Assembly: GCA_044432925.1 (NCBI GenBank) | Contig: JAWXUE010000004.1 | Coordinates: 1-51,614, forward strand | Direction: 5' to 3' | From: JAWXUE01 sp044432925 | GTDB taxonomy: Bacteria; Bacillota_I; Bacilli_A; Acholeplasmatales; Anaeroplasmataceae | DNA length: 51,614 nucleotides | Shown here: positions 1 to 7,638 of the stretch, one piece after another | Numbering within the stretch: position 1 is the stretch's first letter | Layout: each line of letters starts with the position of its first letter | Program-made: the position numbers and the translations under genes | The notes under the pieces: generated by a model | What the model saw: only the letters and a program-made list of their open reading frames with translations | Told to the model about the DNA's origin: nothing | Database searches by the model: none

Positions 1-1
1 G

Positions 2-115
2 ACTAATACAATGCCAATAAGAAATAGATACTTTATGATGGGTAATTCATTAGTAACAGGTATTGTAAGTAAATTAGGAAAAATTATTTCAGAATATATA
101 GATGAGGAAGAGTAA
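2..115 (+). CDS. DNA cytosine methyltransferase, C-terminal end (partial)
   Basis: Only the last 37 codons lie in the window; the 5' part is outside. The visible peptide contains TMPIRNRYFMMGNSLVTGIV, which resembles the C-terminal motif X region of C5-cytosine methyltransferases, where an R-x(n)-GNS-hydrophobic block helps bind AdoMet next to motif I. In phages such enzymes usually protect the genome from host restriction. The gene lies at the head of the early genes that lead to replication. The assignment rests on this short tail alone, so specificity and catalytic state cannot be judged. Confidence 0.6.
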   Translation, partial: TNTMPIRNRYFMMGNSLVTGIVSKLGKIISEYIDEEE

Positions 116-159
116 AATTAAAATAAATGTTTATTTTAATGAAATTTTAAGAAAGGGGT

Positions 160-441
160 ATGAATTCAATTATGAAGTATAATATAGTTGATGAAGCTGT
201 TAACGGAATTATTAAAAGTATTAATGTTAAATTTAATATATTAGATATTCCATTTACTAGCGTAATTTTGGATGTAATAATTGATATAAATATAGATTCT
301 GGTGATTTTGCTACAATTAAAACAATTTTAATTAACGGAAGAGTTTCAGAAAAATTAGAATATATAGATCATGATTCATCAGTTTCTGAAACAATTCTAA
401 AAATTGTAAATAAAACATTTGAAGGAGGTGATATTAAATGA
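160..441 (+). CDS. hypothetical protein, 93 aa
   Basis: I do not recognise this protein. It is a mixed alpha/beta sequence rich in Ile, Asp and Val with no cysteine motif and no membrane segment. The ATG at 160 follows a good GAAAGGGG ribosome binding site at 151-157. Its stop overlaps the start of the next gene (ATGA), so it is probably translationally coupled to the XRE-type regulator downstream. Confidence 0.7.
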   Translation: MNSIMKYNIVDEAVNGIIKSINVKFNILDIPFTSVILDVIIDINIDSGDFATIKTILINGRVSEKLEYIDHDSSVSETILKIVNKTFEGGDIK

Positions 442-650
442 CATTTGAGCAATGGCAAACTGGTGATTTTTGGAAAGTTTATTCTAATAGAATTATTCAA
501 TTTAGAGCAAATAACAATCTGACTCAAACTCAATTTTCTAGAAAAACTGGAGTTTCTCTTTCAACGATTCAAGCAATAGAAAATTGTAAAAGACCAGTTG
601 GTTTTCACGTTGTGAGCAGAATAAATTTAGTATTAGAAAATAATAAATAA
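438..650 (+). CDS. XRE-family helix-turn-helix protein, 70 aa
   Basis: This is a small single-domain DNA-binding protein. Residues about 18-60 form a Cro/CI-type HTH: RIIQFRANNNLTQTQFSRKT followed by GVSLSTIQAIENCKRP, with the usual LTQxxFSxxTGVSxSTIQxIE pattern. No extra domain is present. Its start overlaps the preceding stop by four bases, and a hairpin terminator follows about 50 bp after its stop. It may act as a local repressor or activator of early genes; its target is unknown. Confidence 0.85.
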   Translation: MTFEQWQTGDFWKVYSNRIIQFRANNNLTQTQFSRKTGVSLSTIQAIENCKRPVGFHVVSRINLVLENNK

Positions 651-699
651 GAAAAGACAAGGCAAATGGTGTAATATCGTTGTTTGACCTAGAATAGAG

Positions 700-719
700 A
701 GCATAGAAATATGCTTTTT
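700..719 (+). terminator. rho-independent terminator
   Basis: A 6-bp stem AGCATA/TATGCT with a GAAA tetraloop is followed by five T residues. It ends the methyltransferase-HTH transcription unit. Confidence 0.75.
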
Positions 720-744
720 ATTTTACCTTTTTGTATGTTGAGTA

Positions 745-776
745 TTGCCAAACGTGTAAATGTATGTTAATATAAT
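745..776 (+). promoter_or_regulatory. probable promoter before the excisionase-like gene
   Basis: A perfect TATAAT -10 lies at 771-776. The only -35-like hexamer, TTGCCA at 745-750, is 20 bp upstream, which is longer than usual. One copy of the 11-bp motif TACCTTTTTGT (724-734) lies just upstream, so activator or repressor control is plausible. Confidence 0.5.
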
Positions 777-794
777 GAAGAAAGGAAGTGAACT

Positions 795-953
795 ATGTAT
801 AATTTAAAAGAAGCAGCAGTTTTAGTTGGTTTTAAAGAAAGAACTTTAAGACAATGGTGTGTTGATAATAAAATCAATGCTACTAAAATTGGATGGGAAT
901 GGCGAATTAGTAAAGAAGAAGTTGAACGAATAAAAACGAAAGGACTGAAATAA
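795..953 (+). CDS. excisionase/MerR-type HTH protein, 52 aa
   Basis: This small protein has the arrangement of a HTH_17 / excisionase domain: YNLKEAAVLVGFKERTLRQW, then a wing containing ATKIGWEWRISKEEVERI. It would bind DNA as a winged-helix and could act as an excisionase, a regulator or a recombination accessory factor. RBS GAAAGGAAGTG precedes the ATG by a few bases. The stop is one base from the next start. Confidence 0.75.
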   Translation: MYNLKEAAVLVGFKERTLRQWCVDNKINATKIGWEWRISKEEVERIKTKGLK

Positions 954-954
954 T

Positions 955-1308
955 ATGAAGAAATATTTAAGTATAATAACTCAATTTGGGTGTCATTGCA
1001 CTTGTCCTTACTGTATTGTGAAAAACAATAATATTGATATTAAACCTACAACTATTGAAAGTTTGGATTTAGTAGAAAAGCAATTAAAAAAGGATTTGAA
1101 AATTTTAAGAAAGAAAAGGTGGAAAATTATGAAATACAAAATTAAAGTAATAGAAATTTTAGAAAAAACTTTTGAGATAGAAGCTGACTCGAAAGAAGAA
1201 GCATTATCAATAGTGGAAAGTAATTATGCACTAGCAATAGAAGAATATGTTTTAGATGCTGAAAATCATACTTCTACTTCATTTGAGTTAGAAAGTGATG
1301 AGGAATAA
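955..1308 (+). CDS. truncated radical-SAM N-terminus fused in frame to a DpnD/PcfM-like domain, 117 aa
   Basis: Residues 1-45 start like a radical-SAM enzyme. The CxxxCxxC cluster motif is visible (C-HCT-C-PY-C within FGCHCTCPYCIVKNN), but the remaining 150-200 residues of such an enzyme are missing. Residues 59-117 (from MKYKIKVIEILEKTFEIEAD) match the short DpnD/PcfM-type phage/plasmid domain, with the typical VEAxSxEEAlxIVexxY and VLDAEN pattern. An internal ATG at 1129 has a good AAGGTGG site, so the DpnD-like part can be made alone as a 59-aa protein. The first third is therefore probably a gene remnant left by a deletion. A true fused protein cannot be excluded. Confidence 0.65.
   Translation: MKKYLSIITQFGCHCTCPYCIVKNNNIDIKPTTIESLDLVEKQLKKDLKILRKKRWKIMKYKIKVIEILEKTFEIEADSKEEALSIVESNYALAIEEYVLDAENHTSTSFELESDEE
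1114..1131 (+). promoter_or_regulatory. internal RBS and start for the DpnD/PcfM-like part
   Basis: AAAAGGTGG at 1114-1122 is six bases before an in-frame ATG at 1129. It sits exactly at the boundary between the radical-SAM-like and DpnD-like parts. This makes 1129-1308 the likely functional gene. Confidence 0.6.
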
Positions 1309-1311
1309 AAA

Positions 1312-2088
1312 ATGGCAGTAAAAAGAATGTTTAGCACAAAAGTAATAGATACAGACTTATTTTTAGATATGCCAATGTCAGCACAATGTTTATACTTCCA
1401 ATTTGGAATGAGAGCAGATGATGATGGATTTATAGATAAGCCAAAAAGCATAATGAGAATAACTGGTTGTAAAGATGATGATTTTAAGATATTAGTAGCA
1501 AAAAGTTTTATAATACCATTTGAAAGTGGAATCATAGTAATCAAGCACTGGAGAATCAACAATTATCTAAGAAGTGATAGATACCATCCAACAAATTTTC
1601 AAGAAGAAATAGAGCAATTATCAGTCAATGAAAATGGAGAATATGAGTTTGGTATACCAAGTGGTACACCGTTGGGTACTATATCTAAATCTAATTCTTT
1701 ATCTTTATCTTTAAAAGATTTAAAAGATAATAATATAAAAGATGATATAAAAGATATTAATAATGAAAAACCTTATAAGGAAATTTGCGATTACTTAAAT
1801 GGGAAAGCGAAAACTTCATATAGAAGTACAACTAATACAACAAGGAAACATATTAATGCTAGATTTGCTGATGGTTTCACTTTAGATGATTTTAAAACTG
1901 TTATTGATAAGAAATGTAAAGATTGGTTAGGTGGTGAAATGGAATCGTATTTAAGACCAGAAACTTTATTTGGAACTAAATTTGAAAGTTACTTAAATCA
2001 AAACATTATCACTAACCAAAAACAACCAAAAATTCAATCACCAAAACAAGATGCAAGTCAATTGGATTTAGATAAGGGGATGTATTAA
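1312..2088 (+). CDS. phage replication initiator / replisome organiser, 258 aa
   Basis: This protein probably binds the phage origin and recruits the helicase loader encoded directly downstream. The N-terminal part (about 1-110) has the winged-helix style found in phage initiators (MFSTKVIDTDLFLDMPMSAQ, then ADDDGFIDKP and HWRINNYLRSDRYHPT). Residues about 115-155 form a Ser/Lys/Asp-rich linker. Residues about 160-240 match the conserved phage C-terminal domain Phg_2220_C (YLNGKAKTSYR... DFKTVIDKKCKDWLGGEM... RPETLFGTKFESYLNQ). The stop overlaps the loader start by one base. The order initiator then DnaC-like loader is typical of Bacillota siphoviruses. Confidence 0.88.
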   Translation: MAVKRMFSTKVIDTDLFLDMPMSAQCLYFQFGMRADDDGFIDKPKSIMRITGCKDDDFKILVAKSFIIPFESGIIVIKHWRINNYLRSDRYHPTNFQEEIEQLSVNENGEYEFGIPSGTPLGTISKSNSLSLSLKDLKDNNIKDDIKDINNEKPYKEICDYLNGKAKTSYRSTTNTTRKHINARFADGFTLDDFKTVIDKKCKDWLGGEMESYLRPETLFGTKFESYLNQNIITNQKQPKIQSPKQDASQLDLDKGMY

Positions 2089-2912
2089 TGCAAGATTTTA
2101 AAACAAGAGCCGAATTTGAAACTGAAATTGAATATGAGAATTATTTAACTGAACTAAAAATCACTAATAGAAATGAGCAAGTTGGAGAATTAGGATATTA
2201 TGATTGCAAAGAGTGTTTGAATAAAGGACATATATTTTATGGCGAATTAGATTATAGAAACATCTTACAAACTAAAATCAAAACTTGCAAATGTATAACA
2301 ACAAGAAAAATCTATACAACCCTTGAAAAAAGTGGAATTGAAAAATCGTTATTTGAAAAAAGTACAATTGGAAATTTTAAAGCTACTGAAGAATGGCAAG
2401 TAATGATCAAAGAAAGTGTTGAAAAGTTTATTGGTGGAGAATATGAAAAAGAGTGGTTTGTGATAAGTGGTGGAAGTGGAAGTGGAAAGACACATTTATG
2501 CACAGCAATATTTCAACATTTGATAATGCAAGGTAAAGATGCGAAATACATGTTATGGAAAGAAGAGATAACAAAACTAAAGCAAATGAAGAAATCATCA
2601 CATACTGATAACATTGCAAAATATGAAAATGAGTTAGCAAGATTAACAAGTGTAGAAGTATTATACATAGATGACTTTTTAAAATTAATGAATGATTACT
2701 CGAAAAATGAAGATTTAGATTTAGCGTTCGAGATTCTTAATAAGCGATATAGCAAAAACCTAACAACGATAATATCAACTGAATTTATGAAAAGTGAGAT
2801 ATTTGAATTTGATAATGCAGTTTGTGGAAGAATAAACGAGAAAGCAATATGGCAACAAATCAAGAATGAAACAAATAGGAATTACCGAATGAAAGATAAC
2901 GAGTTAATTTAA
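2088..2912 (+). CDS. DnaC/DnaI-like helicase loader ATPase, 274 aa
   Basis: This AAA+ ATPase would load the replicative helicase at the origin chosen by the upstream initiator. Walker A is GGSGSGKT at residues 128-135 and Walker B is VLYIDDF at about 191-197. Cysteines 40, 43, 67 and 69 form a possible N-terminal zinc site, as in DnaI-like loaders. The length fits the family. No replicative helicase is seen in the window, so the phage probably uses the host helicase or encodes one outside the window. Confidence 0.9.
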   Translation: MQDFKTRAEFETEIEYENYLTELKITNRNEQVGELGYYDCKECLNKGHIFYGELDYRNILQTKIKTCKCITTRKIYTTLEKSGIEKSLFEKSTIGNFKATEEWQVMIKESVEKFIGGEYEKEWFVISGGSGSGKTHLCTAIFQHLIMQGKDAKYMLWKEEITKLKQMKKSSHTDNIAKYENELARLTSVEVLYIDDFLKLMNDYSKNEDLDLAFEILNKRYSKNLTTIISTEFMKSEIFEFDNAVCGRINEKAIWQQIKNETNRNYRMKDNELI

Positions 2913-2940
2913 CAACGATTTAAAGGTCTTTGAATATCGA

Positions 2941-2956
2941 GCCTTATAAGTTATCA
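2941..2956 (+). repeat. 16-bp dispersed repeat, copy 1
   Basis: GCCTTATAAGTTATCA occurs here, just after the helicase loader gene, and again exactly at 12205-12220 in the long non-coding segment. Its role is unknown. Confidence 0.6.
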
Positions 2957-2975
2957 AGTTTACAATAAAAATGAG

Positions 2976-3003
2976 TTGTAGGCTAAATTAGATATGTTAA
3001 AAT
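2976..3003 (+). promoter_or_regulatory. promoter of the 3.0-5.6 kb gene cluster
   Basis: TTGTAG (2976-2981) and TAAAAT (2998-3003) are separated by 16 bp. The -10 is preceded by TGT, giving an extended -10. It lies about 20 bp before the next gene. Confidence 0.6.
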
Positions 3004-3022
3004 GGAAAGTGAGTGAATAGAA

Positions 3023-3277
3023 ATGAAACTTCAAGTAATAAAACTTAAAAATGGAAAATATTTAAGAGATGAAATAACTGTTTCTAATAATTTATGGGAT
3101 AGTATATCGACATCTAATATTGATGAAGCATGTTTACATATTAAAGATGATAAGAAGTCTGAAGAAATACATACAAATATGTTAAAAGAAATTGAGCAAG
3201 AAATGGGAATAAAATTAGGTAGCGTGGTTGTTGATGTAGGAATATATGAATTAAACGAAGAAAGCATTATTAATTAA
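3023..3277 (+). CDS. hypothetical protein, 84 aa
   Basis: I do not recognise this soluble protein. It is acidic, with a Lys/Asp/Glu-rich central helix (KDDKKSEEIHTNMLKEIEQE) and no cysteine pair motif. It is the first gene after a new promoter and precedes a duplicated membrane protein. Confidence 0.7.
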   Translation: MKLQVIKLKNGKYLRDEITVSNNLWDSISTSNIDEACLHIKDDKKSEEIHTNMLKEIEQEMGIKLGSVVVDVGIYELNEESIIN

Positions 3278-3288
3278 GGGGGATTGAA

Positions 3289-3684
3289 ATGGATAAATAT
3301 TTAGTTAAAAGCAAATGGAGAAATTTAATTTTAGGATTATTCTTTATACTTGCTGGAGTATTATTAATAATTAATTTTAAAGATATATTAACGTTATTTA
3401 AAAATGATGATTATGTGGTTGTTGCTATATGGGGTATGATTGAATGGTATATAGGATTTGTAGCAATGATTCTTGTAGGAATTGAAATGGAAAAATATTT
3501 AGTTAAAAGCAAATGGAGAAATTTAATTTTAGGATTATTCTTTATACTTGCTGGAGTATTATTAATAATTAATTTTAAAGATACATTAATGTTATTTAAA
3601 AATGATGATTATGTGGTTGTTGCTATATGGGGTATGATTGAATGGTATATAGTATTTGTAGCAATGATTCTTGTAGGAATATTA
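3289..3684 (+). repeat. tandem duplication, 2 x 198 bp
   Basis: Positions 3289-3486 and 3487-3684 are almost identical at base level; I count only a handful of substitutions. The unit is 66 codons, so the reading frame is kept. The low divergence indicates a recent event. Confidence 0.9.
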
Positions 3685-3747
3685 TTTTTAACAGTAAGTG
3701 TATTAAATTTTATTAAAGGGAGAAAAATTAATGGCAACAGTTTTTGA
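3289..3747 (+). CDS. internally duplicated membrane protein, 152 aa
   Basis: The protein consists of two nearly identical 66-residue halves, each starting (M)x-KYLVKSKWRNLILGLFF and holding two hydrophobic helices around a KNDDYVVVAIWGMIEWYI segment. A short C-terminal tail ends KGRKINGNSF. Four membrane helices are therefore predicted. The ATG of the second half (3487) follows ATTGAA rather than a good RBS, so the gene probably reads as one protein. Function is unknown; small phage membrane proteins here could act in exclusion or lysis. Its end overlaps the next gene. Confidence 0.8.
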   Translation: MDKYLVKSKWRNLILGLFFILAGVLLIINFKDILTLFKNDDYVVVAIWGMIEWYIGFVAMILVGIEMEKYLVKSKWRNLILGLFFILAGVLLIINFKDTLMLFKNDDYVVVAIWGMIEWYIVFVAMILVGILFLTVSVLNFIKGRKINGNSF

Positions 3748-3910
3748 TAAATGTTTAAAGGAAGCAGAAGAATATAAAAAAAATAATCCTCCGAAAGATT
3801 TAAAAGGAGATATTGTAATTAATGTAAAACCTACAGAAGTATTTAATAAAAGGTGGAAATTGAAATTTTTAGGTTTTGAAAAGGAGAACGAAAATGATAA
3901 AAATAAGTGA
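3731..3910 (+). CDS. hypothetical protein, 59 aa
   Basis: This small Lys-rich soluble protein starts MATVFDKCLKEAEEYKKNNP. It is frame-shifted relative to both neighbours and overlaps each by about 17 bp. RBS AAAGGGAGA (3716-3724) precedes the ATG. I recognise no domain. Confidence 0.6.
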   Translation: MATVFDKCLKEAEEYKKNNPPKDLKGDIVINVKPTEVFNKRWKLKFLGFEKENENDKNK

Positions 3911-4706
3911 GATATTAGCAAGTGGAAATATGGTTATTCGTACACAAAAATTAGCACAGTTTATTAAAGTTGCAAAATATTGCGATACATTTAAAAATTT
4001 TGATGTAGAAAGTTTAAAGTTTAAATTTGAAACTAACTTAGATGAAACATGCATTAGAAATATTGATTATGGAAGTGAAGAAGATTATATCTATGTTTTC
4101 AAAAGTGTAAACTTCCAAATAATCCCATTTGAAGAAGTGGACTTTGAAGAAAGTAATTTAGAATTGGTAGAAGAAAACTTATCGGAAAATGAAAATAATG
4201 AGGAGTTTAGAAAATATTTAGTTACTGGAAATGTTATTGTTTGGAAAGATAATGCTAAAAATGTAATATTTACAAATGATACTTGGATTAATAGCAAGGG
4301 GCTAATTGAGGGTTTTATTATTGAAAACGATAGTTGGATAAAAGAAATATACACACCTAAAAAACTTTTTGATTGGCAAAACGAAACTAACAAACAAGTA
4401 GTATGGACTAAAGAAGATTATAGCTGGTATACTGAAAACGTATTTGAGTTACTACAAAATAATTGTTTTAATTATGAATATTGTAAAAAAATAGATTTAT
4501 ATTGTGCAATATTACAATTCAAACAAAAATTTGATAGTGAATATGAGTTTGTTGAGGAAAGCAAAAATTATTTGATTAACTACCTTGAGGGAGAAGTGGA
4601 AGTTGATTATGTTGAATATGGTAATGATATAACAAGTATTTATTTCTCAACAGAAGAAATAGCAAATAAGTGTTTAGAATTTTTAAAAGCAAAGGAGCTG
4701 ATTTAA
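3894..4706 (+). CDS. hypothetical protein, 270 aa
   Basis: I chose ATG 3894 because AAGGAG at 3881-3886 is correctly spaced; a TTG at 3876 would place this RBS inside the gene. The protein is soluble and acidic, with a Glu-rich linker at about residues 85-105 and a Trp-rich middle (TWINSKGLIEGF, SWIKEIYTPKKLFDW, EDYSWY). These suggest two small globular domains. I do not recognise the family. It sits in an accessory cluster between replication and PP-loop genes. Confidence 0.75.
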   Translation: MIKISEILASGNMVIRTQKLAQFIKVAKYCDTFKNFDVESLKFKFETNLDETCIRNIDYGSEEDYIYVFKSVNFQIIPFEEVDFEESNLELVEENLSENENNEEFRKYLVTGNVIVWKDNAKNVIFTNDTWINSKGLIEGFIIENDSWIKEIYTPKKLFDWQNETNKQVVWTKEDYSWYTENVFELLQNNCFNYEYCKKIDLYCAILQFKQKFDSEYEFVEESKNYLINYLEGEVEVDYVEYGNDITSIYFSTEEIANKCLEFLKAKELI

Positions 4707-4707
4707 T

Positions 4708-5061
4708 ATGAAATTAAAAGAGGGACAAGAAATATATTTAAAGGCAAAAGTAACAAGAGTAGATAAAGAAGAACCTACTTGGCCTTATGTTTTTACCTTT
4801 GAAAATGGTAATACAGAATATTTTAAAAAAAATATAGAAAATCATATAATCCCAACTAGTGCAAAAATTGCACAAGTTCAAAGTAAATGGTTTGAAGTTG
4901 AAACTGAAAGTGCAAATTTAATATTAATTAATTTAGATAAAATTATTGTAATTGGTCAAAATGTCGCTGGCGAGTACATTGTTGAATTAAGCGAACATAA
5001 TAATTTTAAAATAACAAAAGATAGTTACAACAAATTAAAAGAAAGATTAATGGAGGAGTAA
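4708..5061 (+). CDS. hypothetical protein, 117 aa
   Basis: This is a beta-rich soluble protein with an EGQEIYLKAKVTRVDKEEP opening. It starts one base after the preceding stop and has an AAAGGAG site. No known motif was recognised. Confidence 0.7.
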   Translation: MKLKEGQEIYLKAKVTRVDKEEPTWPYVFTFENGNTEYFKKNIENHIIPTSAKIAQVQSKWFEVETESANLILINLDKIIVIGQNVAGEYIVELSEHNNFKITKDSYNKLKERLMEE

Positions 5062-5062
5062 T

Positions 5063-5599
5063 ATGAAAAGAGAAGAATTAAAAACAGGAGCAATAGTAGA
5101 GTTGCGAGAAGGTAGTAAATGTATATTAATAGCGAACGTATTTATTGGATTGAAAAATGGTTATGTAATTAGTCAATTATATAATTATAAAGGTAATTTA
5201 ATTAATGATTGTAATGAAGTGGATTTAACTGAATACGACATTATGAAAGTATGGCAAAGTGATGTTGATAATGAAATGGGTTATTATTTAAGCATTTATG
5301 GAGAAGGAGAGTTAGATAATACAACTCCAACTTGGCAACGAACTGAAATCGTATTAAGTGATATTGAAAGAGTGATATTAGAGAACTTTAAAAGTGGAAA
5401 TGGGGATGTTTTGTCATTGGTTAGACATAATGATTTCCTATATATTTCCCCAAACGACACTTTTGATGATTGGATTGATTGGGAGTTTGATGAAAATTCA
5501 ACAAGCTATTTATATTTAAACCATCTATTCCAATTCATTAAAAATGAAGAGATGTACTCAATTAAAGAATTGTTAGAAAAGGAGATAACTAGATCCTAG
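5063..5599 (+). CDS. hypothetical protein, 178 aa
   Basis: RBS GGAGG directly precedes this start, and the gap from the previous gene is one base. The protein is soluble, acidic and Trp/Tyr-rich (NDTFDDWIDWEFDENS). Its opening, LKTGAIVELREGSKCILIAN, looks like a small beta-barrel. No family was recognised. A 117-bp structured gap follows. Confidence 0.7.
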   Translation: MKREELKTGAIVELREGSKCILIANVFIGLKNGYVISQLYNYKGNLINDCNEVDLTEYDIMKVWQSDVDNEMGYYLSIYGEGELDNTTPTWQRTEIVLSDIERVILENFKSGNGDVLSLVRHNDFLYISPNDTFDDWIDWEFDENSTSYLYLNHLFQFIKNEEMYSIKELLEKEITRS

Positions 5600-5710
5600 T
5601 AGACTAGGTTAATGAGATAGTTGTGTAATCGAATCCCATTATAAAATTTAACAAGAATGGTTATTATGATAACTGCTAATTAGATTTCCATAAACTAATT
5701 TAGTTTGTGG
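5595..5710 (+). promoter_or_regulatory. hairpin-rich leader before the PP-loop gene
   Basis: Three short hairpins occupy the gap: CCTAG-TAGA-CTAGG (5595-5608), GTTAT-TATG-ATAAC (5660-5673), and a 10-bp stem at 5688-5710 pairing CCATAAACTA with TAGTTTGTGG around ATT. The last ends only five bases before the ATG at 5716 and would cover its weak RBS. This suggests translational control of the downstream gene. It does not match a riboswitch class that I can recognise. Confidence 0.45.
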
Positions 5711-5715
5711 TAGTT

Positions 5716-6480
5716 ATGAAACATATAATATTTTTCAGTGGTGGAATAGGGAGTTATTTCACTGCTAAACGTGTAATAGAGAAATACGGAAGTAAAGATG
5801 TGTGGTTATTATTCACTGATACGAATTATGAGAATGATGACTTATATAGATTCAATATGGATGCGATTAGAAAATTAAGATGTAATTATATTCATCTTAA
5901 TTACGGAAAAGATGTTTGGGAGTGTGCATTTGATGAAAACTTCTTATACAATTCAAGAGTAGCTAATTGCACTAAGAAATTAAAAATGGTATTAAGCAAG
6001 AAATATATTAAAGAGTATTTCCCAAATGCCGAAGATGTAACATTATACTTAGGTATTGACTGGACTGAGGTGCATAGAACACATGCAATCATTAAAAATT
6101 GGAAACCTTATAACGTTGAATTTCCAATGACTGAAGAGCCGTTTTTACAAAAGCCTGAAATGTTAGAATATTTAAAAGAAGATGGAATTGAAACACCATT
6201 ATTATACAAACAAGGATTTAGTCATAATAATTGCAATGGTTTTTGTTTTAAAGCTGGTAAAGGACATTTTAAAAACTTGCTAGATAAAAATAGAGAGTTC
6301 TATTTATATAATGAAAATAAAGAACAAGAGTTAATTAAAAAATTAGGTAAAGATGTTAGTATTTTAAAAGATACAACATTAAGAGATTTAAGAATAAAAA
6401 TAGAAAGTGCTCCAGATCAAATGTCATTTGATGATTTATGTGACATCGGTGGATGTGGGTGTTTCTTGGAGGAGGAATAG
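5716..6480 (+). CDS. PAPS reductase / PP-loop ATPase family protein, 254 aa
   Basis: The PP-loop SGGIGS at residues 8-13 and the following DTNYENDDLYRF are typical of phage adenine-nucleotide alpha-hydrolases of the phosphoadenosine-phosphosulfate reductase family. Cysteine clusters (HNNCNGFCFKAGKGHF near 175-190, and CDIGGCGC near the C-terminus) could bind metal or an Fe-S centre. In phages these proteins are common, and a role in nucleic-acid or cofactor thiolation is often suspected but not established. ATG 5716 was preferred over GTG 5707, which lies inside a hairpin. No sulfur-modification partners are seen nearby. Confidence 0.8.
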   Translation: MKHIIFFSGGIGSYFTAKRVIEKYGSKDVWLLFTDTNYENDDLYRFNMDAIRKLRCNYIHLNYGKDVWECAFDENFLYNSRVANCTKKLKMVLSKKYIKEYFPNAEDVTLYLGIDWTEVHRTHAIIKNWKPYNVEFPMTEEPFLQKPEMLEYLKEDGIETPLLYKQGFSHNNCNGFCFKAGKGHFKNLLDKNREFYLYNENKEQELIKKLGKDVSILKDTTLRDLRIKIESAPDQMSFDDLCDIGGCGCFLEEE

Positions 6481-6483
6481 AAT

Positions 6484-6720
6484 ATGAAAATATACATAAT
6501 AAGAAATAGTTTTAAGCAAAGTAAAGCATTAAAGTTTGAAGATTTAGAAATAGAAACTAGCAAAGAATTAATAGAAATTGACTTAGAAACACTTGCAATG
6601 AGAAATGTAATAATTTACAATGTAGAAAAGTGCATGGAGTTTTTTACTGAAAATGATTTAAAAGGTTTAAACAGTGCATATAAAAACAAACAAAAATATA
6701 TCGTGGAGGAATGGAATTAA
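6484..6720 (+). CDS. hypothetical protein, 78 aa
   Basis: This small protein starts MKIYIIRNSFKQSKALKFED four bases after the PP-loop gene and has a GGAGGAA site. No motif was recognised. Confidence 0.7.
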   Translation: MKIYIIRNSFKQSKALKFEDLEIETSKELIEIDLETLAMRNVIIYNVEKCMEFFTENDLKGLNSAYKNKQKYIVEEWN

Positions 6721-6722
6721 TT

Positions 6723-7502
6723 ATGGATAATGATACACTTAAAAAAGTTAATGATTATATTAATAGTTTAGTAATAGAATATACTAATATATATAATAGT
6801 AAAGAAGATAGTAATATTTATATGCTGCAGTTATTAACTGACTTACAAGCATTTACTAATAATGAAGTTGAAACTGCTAATAATTATTCTCCTAGTTTAA
6901 ACGATAGTTTTATGGATCAACTGAGAGAAGTATTTAATAAAATTAGACAAGATATTTATGATTGTGTAAATGCTGAAAAGCCTAGAAAAACGGATAAGGC
7001 AAAATATTTAAGTTTGATATACAATAAACTTAGTACATTATTTAGAATTAGAGGAATCTATGATGAAGATAGAGCAATAATCAAATATCTATCACTAGGA
7101 GTATTACAAGAAGAATGGCATAATTTTCTAATATTGATAAGTGATATAATTGAAGAAAGCAATGTAGATTTTATACCTGATAAGATAATGTTACTTGCAT
7201 ATTTACAAATTGATACGATTACATTTGAGAAAATGAAACAACATAATGATAGTGCAATGAGTAGATTATGCTTACAAATGGAAGAGCATTTAATTAGTTT
7301 GAAAATGAATGCTAGCGAAACTGGTGCTAGAAAAGATAAAGCTACGCTTGAAAATCTTAAAATTAAAAAGTTCGGACATGAAGTTGAACAAGTTAAACAA
7401 GCGACTGAAATTGTGGTTACTCCAAAACTGACAAATGAAGATTATTCATTGAGATTTGCTAATATTGGACAATTGTTAGGAGAAAATAAAGAAAATAAAT
7501 AA
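6723..7502 (+). CDS. hypothetical helical protein, 259 aa
   Basis: This is an all-helical soluble protein. The C-terminal part includes MEEHLISLKMNASETGARKD and ends TNEDYSLRFANIGQLLGENK. An ATG at 6711 directly abuts the GGAGGA site (6705-6710), so the second ATG at 6723, 13 bases from it, is more plausible; the choice is uncertain. It is the last gene before a strong terminator. I do not recognise the family. Confidence 0.7.
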   Translation: MDNDTLKKVNDYINSLVIEYTNIYNSKEDSNIYMLQLLTDLQAFTNNEVETANNYSPSLNDSFMDQLREVFNKIRQDIYDCVNAEKPRKTDKAKYLSLIYNKLSTLFRIRGIYDEDRAIIKYLSLGVLQEEWHNFLILISDIIEESNVDFIPDKIMLLAYLQIDTITFEKMKQHNDSAMSRLCLQMEEHLISLKMNASETGARKDKATLENLKIKKFGHEVEQVKQATEIVVTPKLTNEDYSLRFANIGQLLGENKENK

Positions 7503-7508
7503 AAAATG

Positions 7509-7533
7509 AGGACTTTTAAATAAGTCCTTTTTT
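7509..7533 (+). terminator. rho-independent terminator
   Basis: A 7-bp stem AGGACTT/AAGTCCT with loop TTAAA/T is followed by a run of T. It closes the left early operon. Confidence 0.85.
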
Positions 7534-7573
7534 CTTCGTTATAATAAAATGTAATATAAATACAAAAAGATAC

Positions 7574-7601
7574 TTGACAATGTAATATAAAGGTGTATAA
7601 T
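7574..7601 (+). promoter_or_regulatory. strong promoter of the serine-recombinase operon
   Basis: Perfect TTGACA (7574-7579) and TATAAT (7596-7601) are 16 bp apart. The motif ACAAAAAGATA (7562-7572, the reverse of TATCTTTTTGT) abuts the -35. AATGTAATATAAA occurs upstream at 7548-7560 and again in the spacer at 7579-7591. A small hairpin TAGGG-CAAAC-CCCTA (7613-7627) lies in the leader. Confidence 0.85.
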
Positions 7602-7638
7602 AAATAGTGTAATAGGGCAAACCCCTAAAGGAGATTAT

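Noticed and set aside
5600..5645. A tRNA at the AATCGAATCC word
   Set aside because: The T-loop-like word lacks pairing arms, and no acceptor or anticodon stem could be drawn.
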